A stretch of 64,000 nt of DNA from Blepharisma stoltei (Eukaryota; Ciliophora; Heterotrichea; Heterotrichida; Blepharismidae): positions 434,001-498,000 of the forward strand of contig CAJZBQ010000037.1 of NCBI GenBank assembly GCA_914767885.1, written 5' to 3'. The notes beneath the pieces are model-generated. The model ran no database searches. It saw nothing but the letters and a program-made list of their open reading frames with translations, and was not told the DNA's origin. The position numbers and the translations under genes are program-made. Shown one piece after another: positions 43,729-55,027 of this stretch. Each line of letters opens with the position of its first letter. Within the stretch, counting starts at the first letter, position 1.

Positions 43729-45849
43729 TTATCTAATTTTCCTGACATCAGAAGATGCACTCCATCTCGAGCTTCCTTCATCTTTCAGCTGGCTATATGA
43801 TGGAATTTTTAATTGTTCATCTAATTTCGTTCTCGTTTTATCATTCGTTTCGCCTGGATTAAAAATTTCTAACTCCTTCGTGAGAGAGCAAAAGCATTAG
43901 AAAAATGTTATTTTTGGGGTAAAAATATAGAAAATTCCTGGGGATAGCGCGGAATACGCTATCCCCAGGAATTTAGTATACTCCCTCTTTGTGCGCAAAC
44001 AAAAAAATATTTTGATATATAAGTAATTTTTTTTAATAAAATTCTCTAGTTAATTCTGTTTAATTTTAAACAGCTTGCATTTTAAAATATAAATTTTACA
44101 AATTAAATTATTCTTTGCTTTCTGAATTGGGATTTTTTAAATTTGAAAAAAAAATGTACTATAAAAATTTACATATAAATTTTTAAAAAAAAATTAACCC
44201 CTTTCCCCTTTAAATGAACAAAATTTTTGTTTTCGCTCATGGAGGGGGAGTAAGGAATTAAACTCTTCATCTTGTATAACTTCTGTTATATCTCTTTTTT
44301 CTCCATATCTCTTCGCCTCGCTATCTAAAGCTCTACTCGAAGGTCTTTTGGCTTCATTATACCTGTAATCCATATCTCTATCATAAGTATTTTTGATTTC
44401 TCGCCGTTCAGAACTTCCCTTCATGCTTGGCGTAGGATTAGGTGACTCTCTAATGATATTTTCGCTTTCTTCGGAATCAGAATCAGATTTACTATTTGAA
44501 GGTAGAATTTCAATGCTCAGAAGCTTAGACATTCTAAGATGGGCATATTTAAGGAATTCTTCTTCTTTTGACTTATTAACATGTGGGTATGTATATTTAG
44601 CAAACCATTGCTCAAATAACTCCAATGAGATTTGATTTGACTTCGTAACAATCATAGCTGAAACTCCTTCAATCATTTCTAAAGATATATAGCAATGAAA
44701 CGTTCGAAGAGCAGCCATAAATTCTTCAAAATTAAGGAAACCGGTTAAATGCTTATCAATTTTTGCAAGAAATTGCGGAACTCGAAGTTTTGACTTCACT
44801 ATAATTTCATTCACAGCTAAAAACAGTTTTGGAGGGTTTTTCAAGTTAGCTTTTGCAATGATATGGGCTTCCTGCACGATTTTTTGCATTTTTTTCTTCA
44901 GTTCGCCATTTATATCAACTAATTCTTTATATTTTTTTTCTTCTGCTTTTATTTTTTCTAAAAGCTCTTCTATGCCTTTGTCTTTATCTTCCATTTGATT
45001 TTTGTGTTCATTTTCTTTTGAGTTATAGTCCCTTTGCAGATTTTCTAGCTGAAGCTTTAGACTAATAACTTCTTCTCTTATTCCATCGAATTCTTGAAGT
45101 TTAGTTCTTTTGTCAATTCCTTTCATTGTCTTGATTTTGTCTTTCAGCGTGTTATTATAATTTCTTAATTTTTCAATTATTTCCATCATACATTCGTTTT
45201 CTTTTTTTAAACCTTCACAGCTTGGATCAATTGGCCTAATTTCGGCTGCTGGAAGCTCAATTTGATATTTTTCATTTATTGCTTGTCTTAATCTTATACA
45301 CTCTTGCGAATATGTCTGAACTTCAGCCTCAAGCTCAGCAATTTTTGTATATTTAATGCTATGTTTTATCTCGCTAAGTTCCTTGTTTTTCAGTTTCAAC
45401 TCTTCCTTCAATTTGCAAATTGAATCTTTCAAATTAGAAATAAAGCAAATTTTTTTCGCTTCTGGACTTGGGTTTCCCCTAATTAATATATCTCTGCTTG
45501 ATAATTCCTTTTCTACGCTGGCCAGTTTTGTTTTTAGTCTTGTGTTTTCATCATAAACTGAATTATATTTGACTTTAAGGGCTAAATTGCTATCATAGAG
45601 CTGCTCTTTTTCTATATCGATTACATTTGGCCGGAGCTTTGAAAGGCTTATATTATTAAGGTCAATTTGGGAAGTTGACTGGGCACTGAAAAGTCTCAAC
45701 TTCGCTGTTTGTGGTCTCTTTAACTTCTTTAGAGAGCTTGATTTGGCAGATAATATTTGCTCTGAAATGGGTGCTGTTGAAAGCATTATGGCTTCATGCG
45801 GTCTTAACTTTGATGATTGCGCTGTGCTTCTGCTGCTAAAAATTGACAT
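43729..45849 (-). CDS. Long coiled-coil protein with EF-hand-like segment, split by an IES
   Basis: 579 aa after removing a 381-bp IES. Start MSIFSSRSTAQSSKLRP. Coiled coil at about 75-320. An EF-hand-like pair sits near 345-425: FLAKIDKHLTGFLNFEEFMAAL has D.x.T-G spacing but lacks some Ca ligands. The C-terminus is charged. After the IES the end reads NS|LEIFNPGETNDKTRTK and finishes SSDVRKIR. Probably cytoskeletal, centriolar or axonemal by type. Confidence 0.8.
43872..44252. mobile_element. MITE family A IES (381 bp) with a nested hairpin
   Basis: TA at 43870-43871 and 44251-44252. Joining on the minus strand gives AAT-TCC-TTA|GAA-ATT (NSLEIF). End words ACTCCTTCGTGAGAGAGC and TCGCTCATGGAGGGGGAG, and the family A core is present. 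Confidence 0.87.
43933..43975. repeat. Perfect hairpin nested in the MITE
   Basis: AAATTCCTGGGGATAGCG and its exact complement flank a 7-nt loop. Other family A copies lack this insert at the same place, so it is a secondary insertion. TA dinucleotides lie on both sides. Confidence 0.8.
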
Positions 45850-46076
45850 TTATACCCAAAATATAATAGAGATCAAATCATTGGAAAATCCCGACTTTTA
45901 GGAAAAATTAGAGCTCAGGCTCAGGAGTATTTCTTGAGTGGGCAATTCAGTTATAATTGAAAGGCGATTCTCATCCTTAGAGCTGAGCCTTAATTCGGGT
46001 ATATAGATATCATATATTATATAAAGTTATTAATTGACATTTGCAATTTAAAAGAGGTTGGAATTTATAATAGGTA

Positions 46077-46844
46077 TTATTTGTTCATTAAATTAATATG
46101 GATTCCACAAGTCCTTGAATATCGATGGCTAATACCGACACTACCCTGTTTTAAAAGAGGATGCGGCTGTCTTGTTTTCATTATACGAGTTTTGATTTTA
46201 AATTTACTTAAATCTTGTGTGGTTTTCATTTTTTTTAATTTTTCTATGATATTAGATTTCCTCTTGTTAGTTTTTGGAGTAGGTAAAGTTTCAGTTGTCA
46301 ATGTAACTGATTTGTTTTCAACAACATTTTGAGGCTGCAGCCTTGAGTTATTAATCTGTGACTGTTGCATAGAATAAAAACTTGTTGATCCTGAAAGAAC
46401 GCTTCTTTTGCGTTCGTGCCCTCGTCCTTTTAAATATTGCTCTTTGTCAAAATAATTTATAACCAGCTGAGAAATCCTGCTTTTTTCTTCTTTGACTTCT
46501 TCTTCAGTGTTATCGATCGATTTAAATCTCCTTTTCATTCGGAGGCTTGTTTTTGCTACAAGTTCCATGAAGTGCTTATTTACATTTAAACTTTTCAATG
46601 TTTTTTTAGGTGATGGCTCAGTGATTAAGCTTAGAGTTGAGTCTCTTCTGAATTCCATCCTTGGGTTATCTGATGGGGAAGAGAATTCTGGGTAAGTTAT
46701 GGTCCGTGTATATTCAGTTGATTTACGAATCTGAGAGTTTTCGTTCTCTGGAGTTGATGGAGTGTAAGGATTTTGCATTTTAGCTGAAGACTTAGTCATC
46801 AATTTAATATGCTGGGGATCTGAACATCCTCTGTATTCTGACAC
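46077..46844 (-). CDS. Basic hypothetical protein
   Basis: 255 aa. Disordered N-terminus with several S/T-P sites, a short helical middle (FMELVAKTSLRMKRRFKS), and a Lys/Arg-rich C-terminus. No family recognised. The 228 bp before the next gene contain a small inverted repeat (AGAGCTCAGGCTCAGGAG with GAGCTGAGCC). Confidence 0.65.
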   Translation of the reverse strand: MSEYRGCSDPQHIKLMTKSSAKMQNPYTPSTPENENSQIRKSTEYTRTITYPEFSSPSDNPRMEFRRDSTLSLITEPSPKKTLKSLNVNKHFMELVAKTSLRMKRRFKSIDNTEEEVKEEKSRISQLVINYFDKEQYLKGRGHERKRSVLSGSTSFYSMQQSQINNSRLQPQNVVENKSVTLTTETLPTPKTNKRKSNIIEKLKKMKTTQDLSKFKIKTRIMKTRQPHPLLKQGSVGISHRYSRTCGIHINLMNK

Positions 46845-47159
46845 TGCTGTTATTTCTTTAGAGTCAGTATCTTGGAAATGCGTTAGATTGGATATTTTAT
46901 GGAAAAATAATAATTTATTTTTTAAATCTTTCTATCAGAAGCTTTGATTACTGGCTGAATTCTTCATGGATAACTCTTATTCTAAAATTTTACCAATTAA
47001 CAGTAAAATTTCCTGTAATAAGTGAAATTGATAGGTATAAACTAAATAAATGCAATATTTGATCAAAGAGTAGACTTGATGATGATTTTATATTGTTTTA
47101 CTAATTGTATTTATTTTACTCTTAAATGGACTAATTACCATAAAACTTATTGATAAACC
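46845..47159. other. Intergenic, AT-rich
   Basis: 315 bp between two minus-strand genes. Nothing recognised. Confidence 0.55.
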
Positions 47160-50100
47160 TTAATAATAGGTATTTCTGTCTACCCACCCTCTTCTCTTCG
47201 GGTTCTTCGCTCTCGTATATCTTATTATTGCTTTCCTCGCCTCATCAAAAAGTATAAACATAACAAAGAATGGAACAGCTGGGAATCCCCAATGTAAAAA
47301 TGCAAGAGGTCTTGTGCCCAAGCCAACATTCAGTGGAGGAGTAAAGGTTAAAAACAGAGCCAAAGCTAATTCAAACCAAAGAGAAAAGATCAGAACTCTA
47401 TTTGTTATTCCTTGTTGCAGCAATGACTGAGTTCTTGTTTTAACATTCAAAACATTAGCCCATTGTGTCACAACGATTGCAATAAAGAATGCAAACTGGG
47501 CATATTTAACAGCTTCTGAAGTATAGCAGATGTACGTACCTGAAATATCTGATTTCATATCGGGGTATCTGCAATCGTCCCAATCATCTTTATCTATCTT
47601 GTAGAACCATATTCTTAAGTCGTATTTGCTATCAGAGTCAGAAATATAGTCAACCAGCTCTCCATCGTACGAATCGTCACCAACGTGGCTATTTCCTTTA
47701 TGAGGAAGGTATGGATCATAAACATCATGGGTAGATGGTTTTGAGCCATCATCTCTTAAAGCTATGAACCACAGAACAGAAGGAGAAAATCCATAGTCGT
47801 GCAAAACGGTGAAATATGCCATATATCCAGCACATGTTTGAAGCTCACCCATAGTGCAATATGAATAAAACAATAATTGGCCTGTAACAAGATAATCCTT
47901 TTTGGCATTTCTAGGATTTCTTTTCATAATATCAAGCTCAGCTGACTCATATGCCATCGCAACTGAAGGCATGATATCGGTTCCTAAATCAATACAAAGA
48001 ATAAGAACTGTTGATAAGGCAAGAGGAATCTGGAAAATAATAAGAGCTAAGAAAGGAACTAGTTCTGGAACATTTGATGTCAAAATATAAGCAATTGTCT
48101 TCTTGAGGTTATCAAAAATGACTCTTCCTTCTTTAACTCCATCCACAATAGAAGCAAAATTGTCATCAATTAGAAGCATATCAGCAGCATCTTTAGCGAC
48201 ATCACTACCTGAAATATTCATTGCAATGCCAATGTCAGCTTTTTTAATGGCAGGACTGTCATTCACGCCATCTCCAGTCACAGCTACGATTTGACCGAGT
48301 TTTTGATTTGCATCTACAATCATGTATTTTTGAGCAGGAGATGTACGTGCGAAAACAATTTGATGCTTTGTAAGTCACTTAGCAATTCTTTGTTCATTAA
48401 ATGGCAAGTCTTCATCTTCTGCATTTGCTTTGGTGAGCATATCACCATGGATAACAATTGCGTCACTTTTTTCGAAAGCGCTATCCCAATCCAACCCTTC
48501 TTCTACTAGCTCATTGACAGTTTTTGGCTCAGTAATAATATGCACTTGTCTTGCAATCGCAGCGGCAGTTAATGGCTGATCTCCCGTGACCATAATAACT
48601 TTGATACCAGCTTCATGGCAAGAAATTACAGCTTCTTTTACATGCCTTTTAGGAGGGTCCATGAGGGCTGTTAGACCGATAAATGTTAAACCTTTAAGAG
48701 GGAAGTTTGGTCCTTCTTCCAAATTAGGGTTAAAAACATAATCCGATGAGTATTTGGACTCTTCAAGCCATATGTAAGCAAATCCCAAAACTCTTTGGCC
48801 TTGGCTTCCAAAAGTCTTATTCGCCTTTGCGAAGTTCTGCTTTCATTCATCATCTTTAGGAACTTCCTTTCCATTTTTCATCATCTTAGAGCATCTCTCC
48901 CATAGCTGCTCTGGAGCTCCTTTCATGAATAAAATGCAATCGTTTTTGCGCTCAGGAGGAAACCAATCACACGGTTCATGAATTGTGATAGCATATTTAT
49001 TTGCTGAGTTAAATGGGATTTCTCCTTTAACGCCTTGTCTTACCAGGACTGGGTACATTTTTCTGAATTTGTCTATTTCAAATATTGGGTGGAAAAATTT
49101 TATCAGTGCAACTTCTGAGGCATCCCCTCCAACAGTTTTCCAGGTTTGCACTGAGCCAGCAAGTTGATCTTTTTTATATTTTTCTCTAATTTCATCAGCT
49201 TTTGCTTTAGGTAAAGCGTTTCCATGAGAATCTTCAAGCATTTTTTCATCTGGCTCAAATGAAAACTCAGCTTTGCTATTCAGAGATGCGCATCTTTGAA
49301 GCATTTGGAATGTAGGATCAGTTATTTCGTATCCCAAATCTTTAACGGTATCTTTTTCTTCATAGTTTATAACACTTCTGATAGTTCCGTCATACCAAAT
49401 ATTCACAACTTTCATCTTGTTTTCTGTTAGAGTTCCTGTTTTATCTGAGCAGATGCAGCTGGTAGACCCGAGTGTTTCAACTGCCTCTAAATTTTTCACT
49501 AACTCCCTGCATATAAGATCGAAATAAATAAGAAAATTATATTAAAATAATTTATTTTGATAAAAGTTGACGAATTTGAAGTAGGACATTCTTCGCAGCC
49601 ATTCTTTTTGCAGTCAGCGTTAGAGCGACTGTGACAGTTGCAAGAAGTCCTTCAGGAACGTTCGCTACAATAATCCCAATAGCATTAACCATGTTTACAA
49701 TTGCTGAGTAGCCATAGATGAACCCTAGAACAAAGAAAATGATTCCTAAACAGATTGCAATTGTGCTGATCATTTTTACGAATCTTGCAATTTCAATGCC
49801 CAAAGTGGTTTCTTCTTCTTGAGTTGATGAGGTTAAATTGGCAATTTTACCCATAATAGTGTTATCACCAGTGAATACAACCATACCTTTATCAGCCGAT
49901 ATAAATGGTGGCATTGATGGAATAAGGACTCCAAGGCGCACTTCTTATGGAGCAGGAAGAACCCTTCCCTATGAAACTGAAAACAGGCCTCTGCCATTTT
50001 TTGATATAGGCCTTCAGACTTGGGGATAGCAGGAAGGAAGTTTTTTCTCCTTGGAGGTTTTCCTGTCCTTGCAAGATGGGCTAGGCAGGTTTTACATCTC

Positions 50101-51144
50101 ATATAGTGCAGCCAACAGAGACTGGCTCAAGCTATTGAACTAATTCTTAGCTTGGTGAGTTTCATCAGTGATTTTAAAAGGCCGAACTTTGGCTGGACCG
50201 TTCACCATTTGCACTCTAGTGTATAATGACCCAGTGTATGCCATCTTTCCTGGAGTCATGAGAGGCCGCAAGAGGTTTCCGCTAATTGTTGTGTAATATT
50301 TTAATCTTTAACCTTTACCATCCCCTGAGCTACACATTGTCCCAAAAAATGCTAAATTTTCAGTCTCAAGTGGATTGTGCTCATTTGTGCAGTTTGGTGT
50401 TCTTGTCTGAGGCTCACTTTCGCCCGTAAGTGAAGAGTTATCAACTTTGAGGTTATTAGCTTCGATGATTCTAACGTCTGCTGGGATTCTTGAACCTTGT
50501 TTTAAGATAACAATATCTCCAGGCACGAGTTTGCTTGACTCAAAAACTTTTGGTGCACCTGCTCGAATCACTGTGCACGTAGGTGGTATCATATCTTTAA
50601 ACCCTGCCATAATAGCAAGTGATTGGGATTCTTGATAAAAGCTGAAGCACCCAGTCAAGAAGACGACAACTGCAAGTACAATGCCTAGGTACATATTGGA
50701 TGGATCAGATGGACTCAGGCCATAGGCGATAAAGCATAAAAGTGACCCTATCCAGAGTAGCATAGAAAAAAAGCCAGTCAGTTCTTTGAAAAACAAACAG
50801 TATCAAGGCATAGATTTTTTTTCGGTCAATTTGTTTTCACCATACTGCTTAAGCTTTTCCCTGCCAATATCATCTTGGAGACCCTTTTCTAGACTTGTCT
50901 CAAGGTTCCTTACGAGATCCTCCAGAGGAATTTTGTGCTCGGTCATGTCCCTGAATCCTTCAGAGTCTTTCAGTGCATCATTTTGTTTGTCTTTTCCTTT
51001 CTCAGTAGGCTTTTTAGTGTCGTCTTTTGTTTCAGGCTCTTTGAGGACTCTCTTCTCATGGTCTTTTATTTCCATTTGGTCCTTCAGCTGTTGAAAGCCG
51101 ATAATAAACGAAGAGCTCTGTCTTCGAATTATAGGTCTGGACAT
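47160..51144 (-). CDS. P-type cation ATPase, Na/K (IIC) type alpha subunit
   Basis: 1158 aa after removing a short IES and a retroposon. It exchanges Na+/H+ for K+ across the plasma membrane in the known family. Visible in order: a charged N-terminal tail; M1/M2 ([31 protein letters not shown]); actuator SSLTGES; M4 [18 protein letters not shown]; phosphorylation site CSDKTGTLT; nucleotide-binding [11 protein letters not shown]; hinge [19 protein letters not shown]5 [10 protein letters not shown]; and M6 [10 protein letters not shown]. The ion-site residues match Na/K pumps. The end is [11 protein letters not shown], close to the Na/K-type tail. TGA Trp at SMPWYC, DDEWKQ and AKWLTK. Confidence 0.95.
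49502..49583. mobile_element. Short TA-bounded IES (82 bp) in the ATPase gene
   Basis: TA at 49500-49501 and 49582-49583. Joining on the gene strand gives AAT-GTC-CTA|GTG-AAA-AAT, restoring [14 protein letters not shown] next to the DKTG site. Confidence 0.9.
49892..50317 (-). mobile_element. Retroposon-like insert in the ATPase gene
   Basis: ACCTTTATCA (49885-49894) and ACCTTTACCA (50311-50320) flank it. Joining gives [14 protein letters not shown]. On the gene strand it ends ATGCCACCATTTATATC, like the kinase insert. Interior blocks (CTTATGGAGCAGGAAGAACC, CTTGGAGGTTTTCCTGTCC) match the 0.5 kb copy. TA inside the duplication makes both border models possible. Confidence 0.8.
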
Positions 51145-51267
51145 TTTTTATTTATTCAGTTAGGCTGAGCACTGATAATTTGGTTTGGCATTTACAAATA
51201 AAAGGCATAAATTCAAACCGTTAATATCATTAGGTAAGGTTTAGCTAAGAATATTTTTATTGATTTA

Positions 51268-51422
51268 TTTGGGAATGGAGAACTTACAAAATGCAAAAAT
51301 CAAAAGGATTTTTGCAAAAACTCATGCTGCGCGAAATTTTGCACAATTTTTTAATTTTTCCGAAAAAGCAATTTTTGAGCATTTTTGAGATTTGCATCAT
51401 TTTTGCAATGTCTCCATTTGGG
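51268..51422. repeat. Imperfect foldback, intergenic
   Basis: GGGAATGGAGAACTTACAAA at the left roughly mirrors TTTTTGCAATGTCTCCATTT at the right, with ATGCAAAAATC words in the arms. The rest of 51145-52118 is AT-rich; a second weak inverted pair (ACTTACTTTTAAAATA near 51478 with TATTTAAAAGTAAGTA near 51648) is present. No gene is seen. Confidence 0.5.
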
Positions 51423-52118
51423 AATCTGTGTGCTAATAGGGCTTAGAAGGAAAATTTTAATTAGCCATTGAATGCCACTTACTTTTAAAATATTCAATAA
51501 ACTTTATGTTGAAAAATAGAATTCATGATTCATTGAATATTTAGTTTATTAGGTATTTATTGAGTAATTCATAGTCCTATTTGCACGATTGCTAATGAGC
51601 GAGAAGCAGGAAGCCACGAAAAATGAAAATTTATGAAGGGCATTTGTATTTAAAAGTAAGTAGTAAACTATTTGATTTAATGCAATTGATAGGCTTTCTA
51701 TTAAAATTAATTCTCCTGCATTAATATTAAATAATTGCATTCATAAATCATCAAGGAAAGCCCAGAGATTGTTGGGAAGCAAGCGATAATTGATTTCTTT
51801 GCAATAAAATTAAACTAGCGAAGAAATACAAATAGCTTCTAATAATCATTTAATCATTTAATCTAGCCAATCTATGAAATCCATTTATATCTCAAAAGAT
51901 ATAAATAAGATTATTTCTAAAACTGGTCAGAAAATAAGTAAAGTGATTTTGACCTGCAAAATATTGCTAAAACCAATTAATTATATACATTTTTTGGATT
52001 TCAATGTCCTTATAGGAGTTCTCAAAGATTTATTATCATTAAGTAGGATGGATGGCTTTAAATTTTGCGCAAAAAATTTAAAGATGGGAAAATCAAGGAT
52101 TATTTACTTGATTTTTTA

Positions 52119-52743
52119 TTCACTTCCTCCCATTTAAATTTGATCAATTTTTTTTTTCCAATTTCAGTGGTTAATGGAAATTTTACAGATGTTTGGTTTC
52201 GATTTATAGGGGTTAAGCTAGGCTAGGCGTTAGCCATATTACAGTCGTCAAAGACCTCCCATATAGGAGGTTATACCGCTTTTCGACTCCAGCCCAGAGG
52301 GTCTGTGCCACTTCCGGTATCTTCTGTCTCCTCCTTGCCTGAGGCTCCAGTCTTGAGTAGGCGGCCTATGGATTTCTCGGCCCTGCTACGGGTAATTGGA
52401 GTAACTTGATTCCAAGGATCAACTCCTTTAAGTCTTTCGGGTGCCGAAGTGCCTTTCTTCTACACAGCTACTGGAAAAGACTAATACCCTCTCTGGCTTG
52501 GCCGAAACCTAAATTTCTCAGTAGAGGAAGCGTATGGGTCCTCGGATCCAAAAAGAGTTGCTGATCCAACCACATGAAAGCAACCAAAACTTACTAGGAT
52601 GCACATCTCTTAAGCGTGAGCTTGAGTCTCAGCTCGGAGTCTGCTCCAGTTCACCGTAGCCATAAGATCTTTACTGTTGCGCCAAGAGGGCAGGTTGGCA
52701 CGTGTCGCCATTTTAATATATATTCCGATTTATAGGGGAGTTA
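52119..52743. mobile_element. MITE family B carrying a retroposon, intergenic
   Basis: Left CTTCCTCCCATTTAAATTTG, right CCGATTTATAGGGGAG then TTAG. Most of the 625 bp is a GC-rich insert at the right arm. Without it the element would be about 100 bp. Confidence 0.6.
52213..52738 (+). mobile_element. Retroposon-like element nested in the MITE, 16-bp duplication
   Basis: TTTCGATTTATAGGGG (52197-52212) and TTCCGATTTATAGGGG (52723-52738) differ at one position. The right end is TCGCCATTTTAATATATA, as in the other family members. About 50 percent G+C in an AT-rich surround. The interior differs from the 55.3 kb copy. Confidence 0.72.
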
Positions 52744-52981
52744 GTTAGTTTCGAATATATATCAAATAGGATAATTAGCTTTATTTAAAACACCAGAGAG
52801 ATATATATTAGATATATGCTAATGCGATACAGTCTTGAAATCTAGCATTAATCAAGCAAAGCAAGAATCTCAATCAATAATCTTATAGGCTGTCTTATAA
52901 TAGATATACTAATCTGTTTATTTCATAAAAATATCCTTATACCTTGTGTGAGTTATAATGGCCTCATGTTAAAATTTAATT

Positions 52982-54154
52982 ATGCACATGCAAGTTTTCA
53001 GGGGTTTTAGAAGTTCGATAAGACTTCTTGCAAAAAAAGACTATTATAGTATTTTGGGAGTTCCTAAAAATGCTTCAGATACTGATATTAAGAAAGCTTA
53101 TTTTAACCTTGCAAAGCAGTATCACCCTGACGTAAATAAATCTCCTGATGCGAAGGCTAAATTTGCTGAGATTAATAATGCATACGAAACATTAGGGACA
53201 CCAGATAAGCGGAAAACATACGACGCTACTGGGATGACAGGAGATGAACAAGATCAGGCTAAGCAGGCAGGATTTGGAGATTTTGGGGGATTTGGAGGCT
53301 TTAATCCTTTTGGATCTGGATTTGGAGGAGGCGGAGGTAATCCTTTTGGTGGTGGTCAAGGGTTTTCTAGTTTCGAAGACATTTTTAGTGAGTTTGAAGG
53401 ACTTTTTGGTGGCAAGAAATCACAGAAATCAGCAAGAGGTGATGACATTGTTGTGGGCATGGAAATTTCTTTTCTAGAAGCTGTACAAGGAGCGTCAAAG
53501 CCACTTGTAGTGACCAAAAATACAACGTGCGGGACTTGCAAAGGAAAGAAAATAAAGCCTGGCTCATCTCCATCGACATGTACAAATTGCGGTGGCAAAG
53601 GCCATGTTCATTTCCAGCGAGGTCCAATGTCTATACAAGTAGCTTGTCAGAAATGTGGAGGGACAGGATCGATCATAAAAGAATATTGCTCAACCTGCCG
53701 AGGATCAGGAATAACTGCATCTAAAGTGACAGAAACAGTGAATATTCCTGCAGGCGTAAATTCTGGCCACACCCTCCGAATGGCTGGCAAAGGCAGCTCT
53801 TCTGAGTCTGGAGGACAAGCTGGCGATATTCTTATAAAAGTTACTATAAAAGACCATCCAACTTTTCAGCGTGATGGCTTTGATATAATTTCTCAAGTCC
53901 CTATATCAATATCCCAAGCTATCCTCGGATCAAGTGTAGAAGTTGAAACTTTATATGGAAAAGTCCAGGTAAAAGTCGATCCAGGGACAAATACAGGCGA
54001 TACCCACAAAATTTTAAACCATGGAGTCCCTCATCTCCCTCCACATAATAGCCAAAAAGGAAGCCATATAGTGAAATTTGTATTAAAGATCCCAAAGAAA
54101 CTTACAGAGAGACAAAGGCAGTTGTTCGAGATGTTGGCTCATGAAGGTGTTTAA
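52982..54154 (+). CDS. Mitochondrial DnaJ (type I Hsp40, Mdj1/DNAJA3-like)
   Basis: 390 aa. The N-terminus [19 protein letters not shown] is a likely mitochondrial presequence. J domain [20 protein letters not shown] with HPD, then a Gly/Phe-rich linker. Four zinc motifs follow: [24 protein letters not shown] and CSTCRGSG. The first has KK in place of the usual xG. The C-terminal substrate domains end [17 protein letters not shown]. It is a co-chaperone for mitochondrial Hsp70. No introns or IES. Confidence 0.93.
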   Translation: MHMQVFRGFRSSIRLLAKKDYYSILGVPKNASDTDIKKAYFNLAKQYHPDVNKSPDAKAKFAEINNAYETLGTPDKRKTYDATGMTGDEQDQAKQAGFGDFGGFGGFNPFGSGFGGGGGNPFGGGQGFSSFEDIFSEFEGLFGGKKSQKSARGDDIVVGMEISFLEAVQGASKPLVVTKNTTCGTCKGKKIKPGSSPSTCTNCGGKGHVHFQRGPMSIQVACQKCGGTGSIIKEYCSTCRGSGITASKVTETVNIPAGVNSGHTLRMAGKGSSSESGGQAGDILIKVTIKDHPTFQRDGFDIISQVPISISQAILGSSVEVETLYGKVQVKVDPGTNTGDTHKILNHGVPHLPPHNSQKGSHIVKFVLKIPKKLTERQRQLFEMLAHEGV

Positions 54155-54187
54155 AGTTATAAAGCTTAATAGAGTAAATTGATATAA

Positions 54188-54598
54188 ATGGTGAAGAAGA
54201 GCAAGAAGACTGCGGAAGGCATGAACTCCAAGCTTGCTTTGGTCATGAAAAGTGGCAGAGCTGCTCTTGGCTACAAAAGTGCACTTAAATCTCTGAGACA
54301 AGGCAAGTCAAAACTTGTGCTAATCTGCAACAACTGTCCACCTTTGAGAAAGAGTGAAATCGAATATGCATTTTTCCTTCAATAGTCTGATAATAATAAA
54401 TTTTTATGATTTATTGTTAATAAGCTATGGTCAATTGATGGAGAAAGTTGATATTACTCGATGCTTGGAAAAGTTGAAGTTTATCATTATACAGGAAACA
54501 ATAACGAACTTGGAAGAGCTTGTGGAAAAATGCACGCAGTTTCAACTTTATCAGTCATAGAGGCTGGAGATTCAGATATTCTTGGAGCTACTGCTTAA
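54188..54598 (+). CDS. RPL30: 60S ribosomal protein L30 (eL30), one short IES
   Basis: 107 aa after removing 87 bp. [40 protein letters not shown] and [13 protein letters not shown] are diagnostic of eL30. The second part runs [19 protein letters not shown], then [20 protein letters not shown]. It lies 33 bp after the DnaJ stop. As a single essential gene it leaves little doubt that the insert is removed. Confidence 0.95.
54367..54453. mobile_element. Short TA-bounded IES (87 bp) in RPL30
   Basis: TA at 54365-54366 and 54452-54453. Joining gives GAA-TA|T-TAC-TCG-ATG (EYYSMLGK), matching the invariant EYYxMLxK of eL30. Confidence 0.93.
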
Positions 54599-55027
54599 CC
54601 ACAGATTAACATAACTTAGCTTTTAAAATTCGTAAACGTTTAATTGTACAGAGAAGCGAAAGGAAAGCTGCTTATGGAGTTTTTTTGAAGTTTTTGTGAT
54701 AATAAAACAGATTTTTCAAGGAAACTTCATCACCGTAAGGTAGATTAAAAAATGAGCATAAAGTAAGCAGAAATATGGTAAAGGATAGAAATCATTAGAG
54801 AAGAGCAAAATAAATGTCCCTTGAAAATCTTCATAGGAATATCACAGCTTTATAAAGTTAAATATCTTGGAATTGGAAAAAATAAACAAAGATTTATAAT
54901 GGACGAAAATAAAATTATTAAGCTTTATAAATAGTTCTTTTCAAATGATAAAAAGTAATCAATCTGAAAAATCAAAAAGAGTCTTTGACACTTAACCAAA
55001 ATGACCTAATGTATACTTAATCATAAA
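54599..55027. other. Intergenic; short unassigned open stretch
   Basis: 429 bp. Between 54800 and 54930 a frame reads KVKYLGIGKNKQRF then IMDENKIIKLYK and a stop, but it has no clean start. It may be a remnant or chance. Nothing else is seen. Confidence 0.35.

Noticed and set aside
44393-48509. Plus-strand open frames opposite the coiled-coil and ATPase genes
   Set aside because: They are antisense shadows of well-supported minus-strand genes.
51874-52137. An 87-aa open frame
   Set aside because: Ile/Lys/Leu composition typical of AT-rich non-coding DNA; it ends in a MITE tip and shows no motif.
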